Shown here in pieces: positions 4,696 through 6,369 of a DNA stretch of 6,369 nucleotides (position 1 is the stretch's first letter; every line of letters starts with the position of its first letter). The notes under the pieces are model-generated. The model worked only from the letters and a program-made list of their open reading frames with translations. It made no database searches and was not told where the DNA came from. Source of the DNA: Candidatus Hermodarchaeota archaeon (GTDB lineage: Archaea > Asgardarchaeota > Hermodarchaeia > Hermodarchaeales > Hermodarchaeaceae); the NCBI GenBank assembly GCA_016840185.1, contig JAEOSV010000237.1, forward strand, positions 1 through 6,369. The letters are read 5' to 3'. The position numbers and the translations under genes are program-made.

Positions 4696-6369
4696 GTGCT
4701 TGTGATTCAGTTACTGGGTGTATTAGCAGAAGATGGCGTACCGGTTCGCATCCGGACCTTTGTCGATGTGGAATCAGCTTCGGTACTCGGCAGCATCGTC
4801 GAAGTACTCAAAGGACTAACATCTGCCCTTCAATTGGGCCAAGTGCAACGACTGCAGTTTCAAGATAATACTTTGCTTGTCACGGAAGCAGAAAAGGGGT
4901 ACTCAGTCATTGCTTTGGCAGATAAAGCGGAAGACTACGTTGAAGGGTTATTACGTGTCATTCGCATTGCGTTAGATGAATCGTCCATTGTCAAGGCTAA
5001 GGAACCTGTAACGGAATCCACGCGAAAACACGTTGATGGAATTTTAGATTTTCATTTGCAAGAAACCCTTGATGTGGCGATTGAGGACGTGATTGATCCA
5101 GTTTGGAATACTCTGCTTGAGCAAATGAAAAAACCTCCAGAGTATATCCAAGCGATTGAAGACATTGATGCCATGATACGGGCGTCCAAAGATCCAGATA
5201 ATCAATGGGAAGTCTTGGAAGCAAAAGCAAAGGGTTCCCTTTCAGATGCTTTGGTTCTAGCATTGAGTGGTAAATTCGACGAAGCATGTGCCATTGCCTT
5301 ACAATGTGATGACCCTCTGGCCCAACTCTTTGCGGTGAAAACTGGACTGCTTGCATTATCAATGACGCAAACAGCCGCACCGCCAATTTATGAACTTCGG
5401 CGTATCGCAGAAACCCTTCCCCTTAAATACCAACCCTATTCTGAACTAGCTTATGCGGCAACCTTGTACTATGACCGTCTAATGACCTATCAGGATTATG
5501 TGAAAATCTATCAGAGTACCGCTTCGCGATTCGAATTCAAAGATCATAACGAATGTGTAATTTTTGGGTTTCTGTTTATTGATACACGAGTCGTCACGGT
5601 ACCTGACTTTGCTCGAAAATTAGCAGCATATTTTGAAACGAAATCCCCCATTCTTCAAAGCTACATCCTTGCGATGTTGGATCGGGAACAACTATTCACC
5701 AAGCTCTACTCAATAACTTCTTACAATGAATTCAAGGATCAGGTTAGTACTTGGAAAACCAAAATTTCATCCATCCTCGATGATGTGAATCAATTCTTGA
5801 AACCCGGGTTCCTTGGAAAACTTTTACGAAGTCAACCAGAAGCAGGGCTTACCGGGTCTCTCAATTTAGGCACCTATATCGCATTGTACACAGCACTCGC
5901 AGAATCACCTGTTTTGAATCTCCGGGAACGAAAAGAAGTCTTAGAAGAGGTCCTTTGGGTTTATTCGGAGTATTTCCGAAAACTACTGGAAAGTCGGCTT
6001 CCACTTTTTTCCTATACGGTTGATAGTGTCTTTCAGAGCGTCAGTGTGGTTTTAGGTGAGCTATTCTATTTACTCTCTGTAGAAGCTCAACAAGAACACG
6101 CCACGGTTATCAAACAATTTCTTCAAGATGTACTCGATGTTGCAACTGTGGGTTGGTTACGGAAACATCCTGATACGTCCACACTCTTTGTGATGTCAAA
6201 CGCAACATTTCCCGTGTTATTGTCGTTAGATGCGTTCAATACAACTGAAGTCCGGTTCATCTACTTGGCAATGCGTCTATTGAACACGATGGCGCTAATT
6301 AGATCTCTGGAAATTGACGCCCAAGATTTTGCGACAGATCTATTGAACATCAAAACATCTCTTGCATCC
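4696..6369 (+). CDS. Longin-like domain plus long alpha-helical region, 3' end beyond window
   Basis: At least 558 residues with no stop before the window ends. The N-terminal ~100 residues fit a longin/roadblock-like fold of the kind abundant in Asgard archaea: strand LVIQLLGVLAEDGVPVRIRTF (3-22), helix SVLGSIVEVLKGLTSAL (about 29-45), strands VQRLQFQDNTLLVTE and GYSVIALAD (about 50-76), then helix EDYVEGLLRVIRIALDE. After a short linker, residues about 114 to 558 are predicted helical throughout, with repeated Ala/Leu-rich amphipathic helices (for example LSDALVLALSGKFDEACAIA) that suggest an alpha-solenoid or TPR/HEAT-like stack. There is no signal peptide or clear membrane helix, so it is probably cytosolic. 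Longin domains commonly bind small GTPases or act in membrane-traffic complexes; that role here is inference. The frame is closed by a TGA at 4618-4620 and contains no ATG before the domain; GTG at 4696 or 4702 is the likely start, without a good ribosome-binding site. It follows the AbrB gene by 115 bp. Confidence 0.75.
   Translation, partial: MLVIQLLGVLAEDGVPVRIRTFVDVESASVLGSIVEVLKGLTSALQLGQVQRLQFQDNTLLVTEAEKGYSVIALADKAEDYVEGLLRVIRIALDESSIVKAKEPVTESTRKHVDGILDFHLQETLDVAIEDVIDPVWNTLLEQMKKPPEYIQAIEDIDAMIRASKDPDNQWEVLEAKAKGSLSDALVLALSGKFDEACAIALQCDDPLAQLFAVKTGLLALSMTQTAAPPIYELRRIAETLPLKYQPYSELAYAATLYYDRLMTYQDYVKIYQSTASRFEFKDHNECVIFGFLFIDTRVVTVPDFARKLAAYFETKSPILQSYILAMLDREQLFTKLYSITSYNEFKDQVSTWKTKISSILDDVNQFLKPGFLGKLLRSQPEAGLTGSLNLGTYIALYTALAESPVLNLRERKEVLEEVLWVYSEYFRKLLESRLPLFSYTVDSVFQSVSVVLGELFYLLSVEAQQEHATVIKQFLQDVLDVATVGWLRKHPDTSTLFVMSNATFPVLLSLDAFNTTEVRFIYLAMRLLNTMALIRSLEIDAQDFATDLLNIKTSLAS

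Noticed and set aside
4997..5386. 129-residue minus-strand open frame inside the longin-domain gene
   Set aside because: It is antisense to a frame that is open for over 1.7 kb and protein-like throughout; no ribosome-binding site or recognisable motif.

Overview
The window reads as archaeal, and most likely Asgard (perhaps a Heimdallarchaeia-type lineage). The reasons are TATA/BRE-like A+T-rich promoter elements, several TTG/GTG starts behind purine-rich ribosome-binding sites, an AbrB-type regulator, a secreted seven-repeat W-N-x-[ST]-[YF]-G protein with a C-terminal membrane anchor, and a large gene whose N-terminus has the pattern of an Asgard longin-like domain. The lineage is inferred from gene content; there is no rRNA or tRNA to settle it.

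Layout. 1-468 (+) is a short unrecognised cytosolic protein, open at the window edge. 590-1650 (-) holds two tandem flavodoxin-fold genes; the downstream one ends in a hairpin plus T7 terminator. Divergent from them, 1808-2101 (+) is a GYD-domain small protein with a TTG start and a clear ribosome-binding site. 2102-2297 is a regulatory intergenic region with a TATA box and three copies of an 8-bp element (GTTAACTG/CAGTTAAC). 2298-3641 (+) is a surface-anchored, probably seven-bladed beta-propeller protein, ending in a hairpin plus T8 terminator. Convergent with it, 3671-4127 (-) is a third flavodoxin-fold gene, broken by at least two frame changes and an apparent internal loss. 4281-4580 (+) is a small AbrB/SpoVT-type DNA-binding protein whose promoter carries a near-perfect 18-bp tandem repeat running into a 15-bp palindrome. 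4696-6369 (+) is a large gene without a stop in the window: a longin-like N-terminal domain followed by a long all-helical region.

How they may work together. The flavodoxins and the GYD protein form a small redox-flavoured neighbourhood, with the GYD gene transcribed divergently from the second flavodoxin. The third flavodoxin resembles the first one (shared F-x-C-x-G and L-x-x-x-M-L-x-x-G motifs) and looks like a decayed paralogue. The surface propeller appears to be an independent unit with its own promoter, possible operator and terminator. The AbrB protein may autoregulate and lies 115 bp upstream of the longin/helical gene on the same strand, so co-transcription is possible but not shown. 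The most unusual items are the longin/helical protein, the two repeat-bearing promoters, and the propeller with one N-glycosylation sequon in every repeat.
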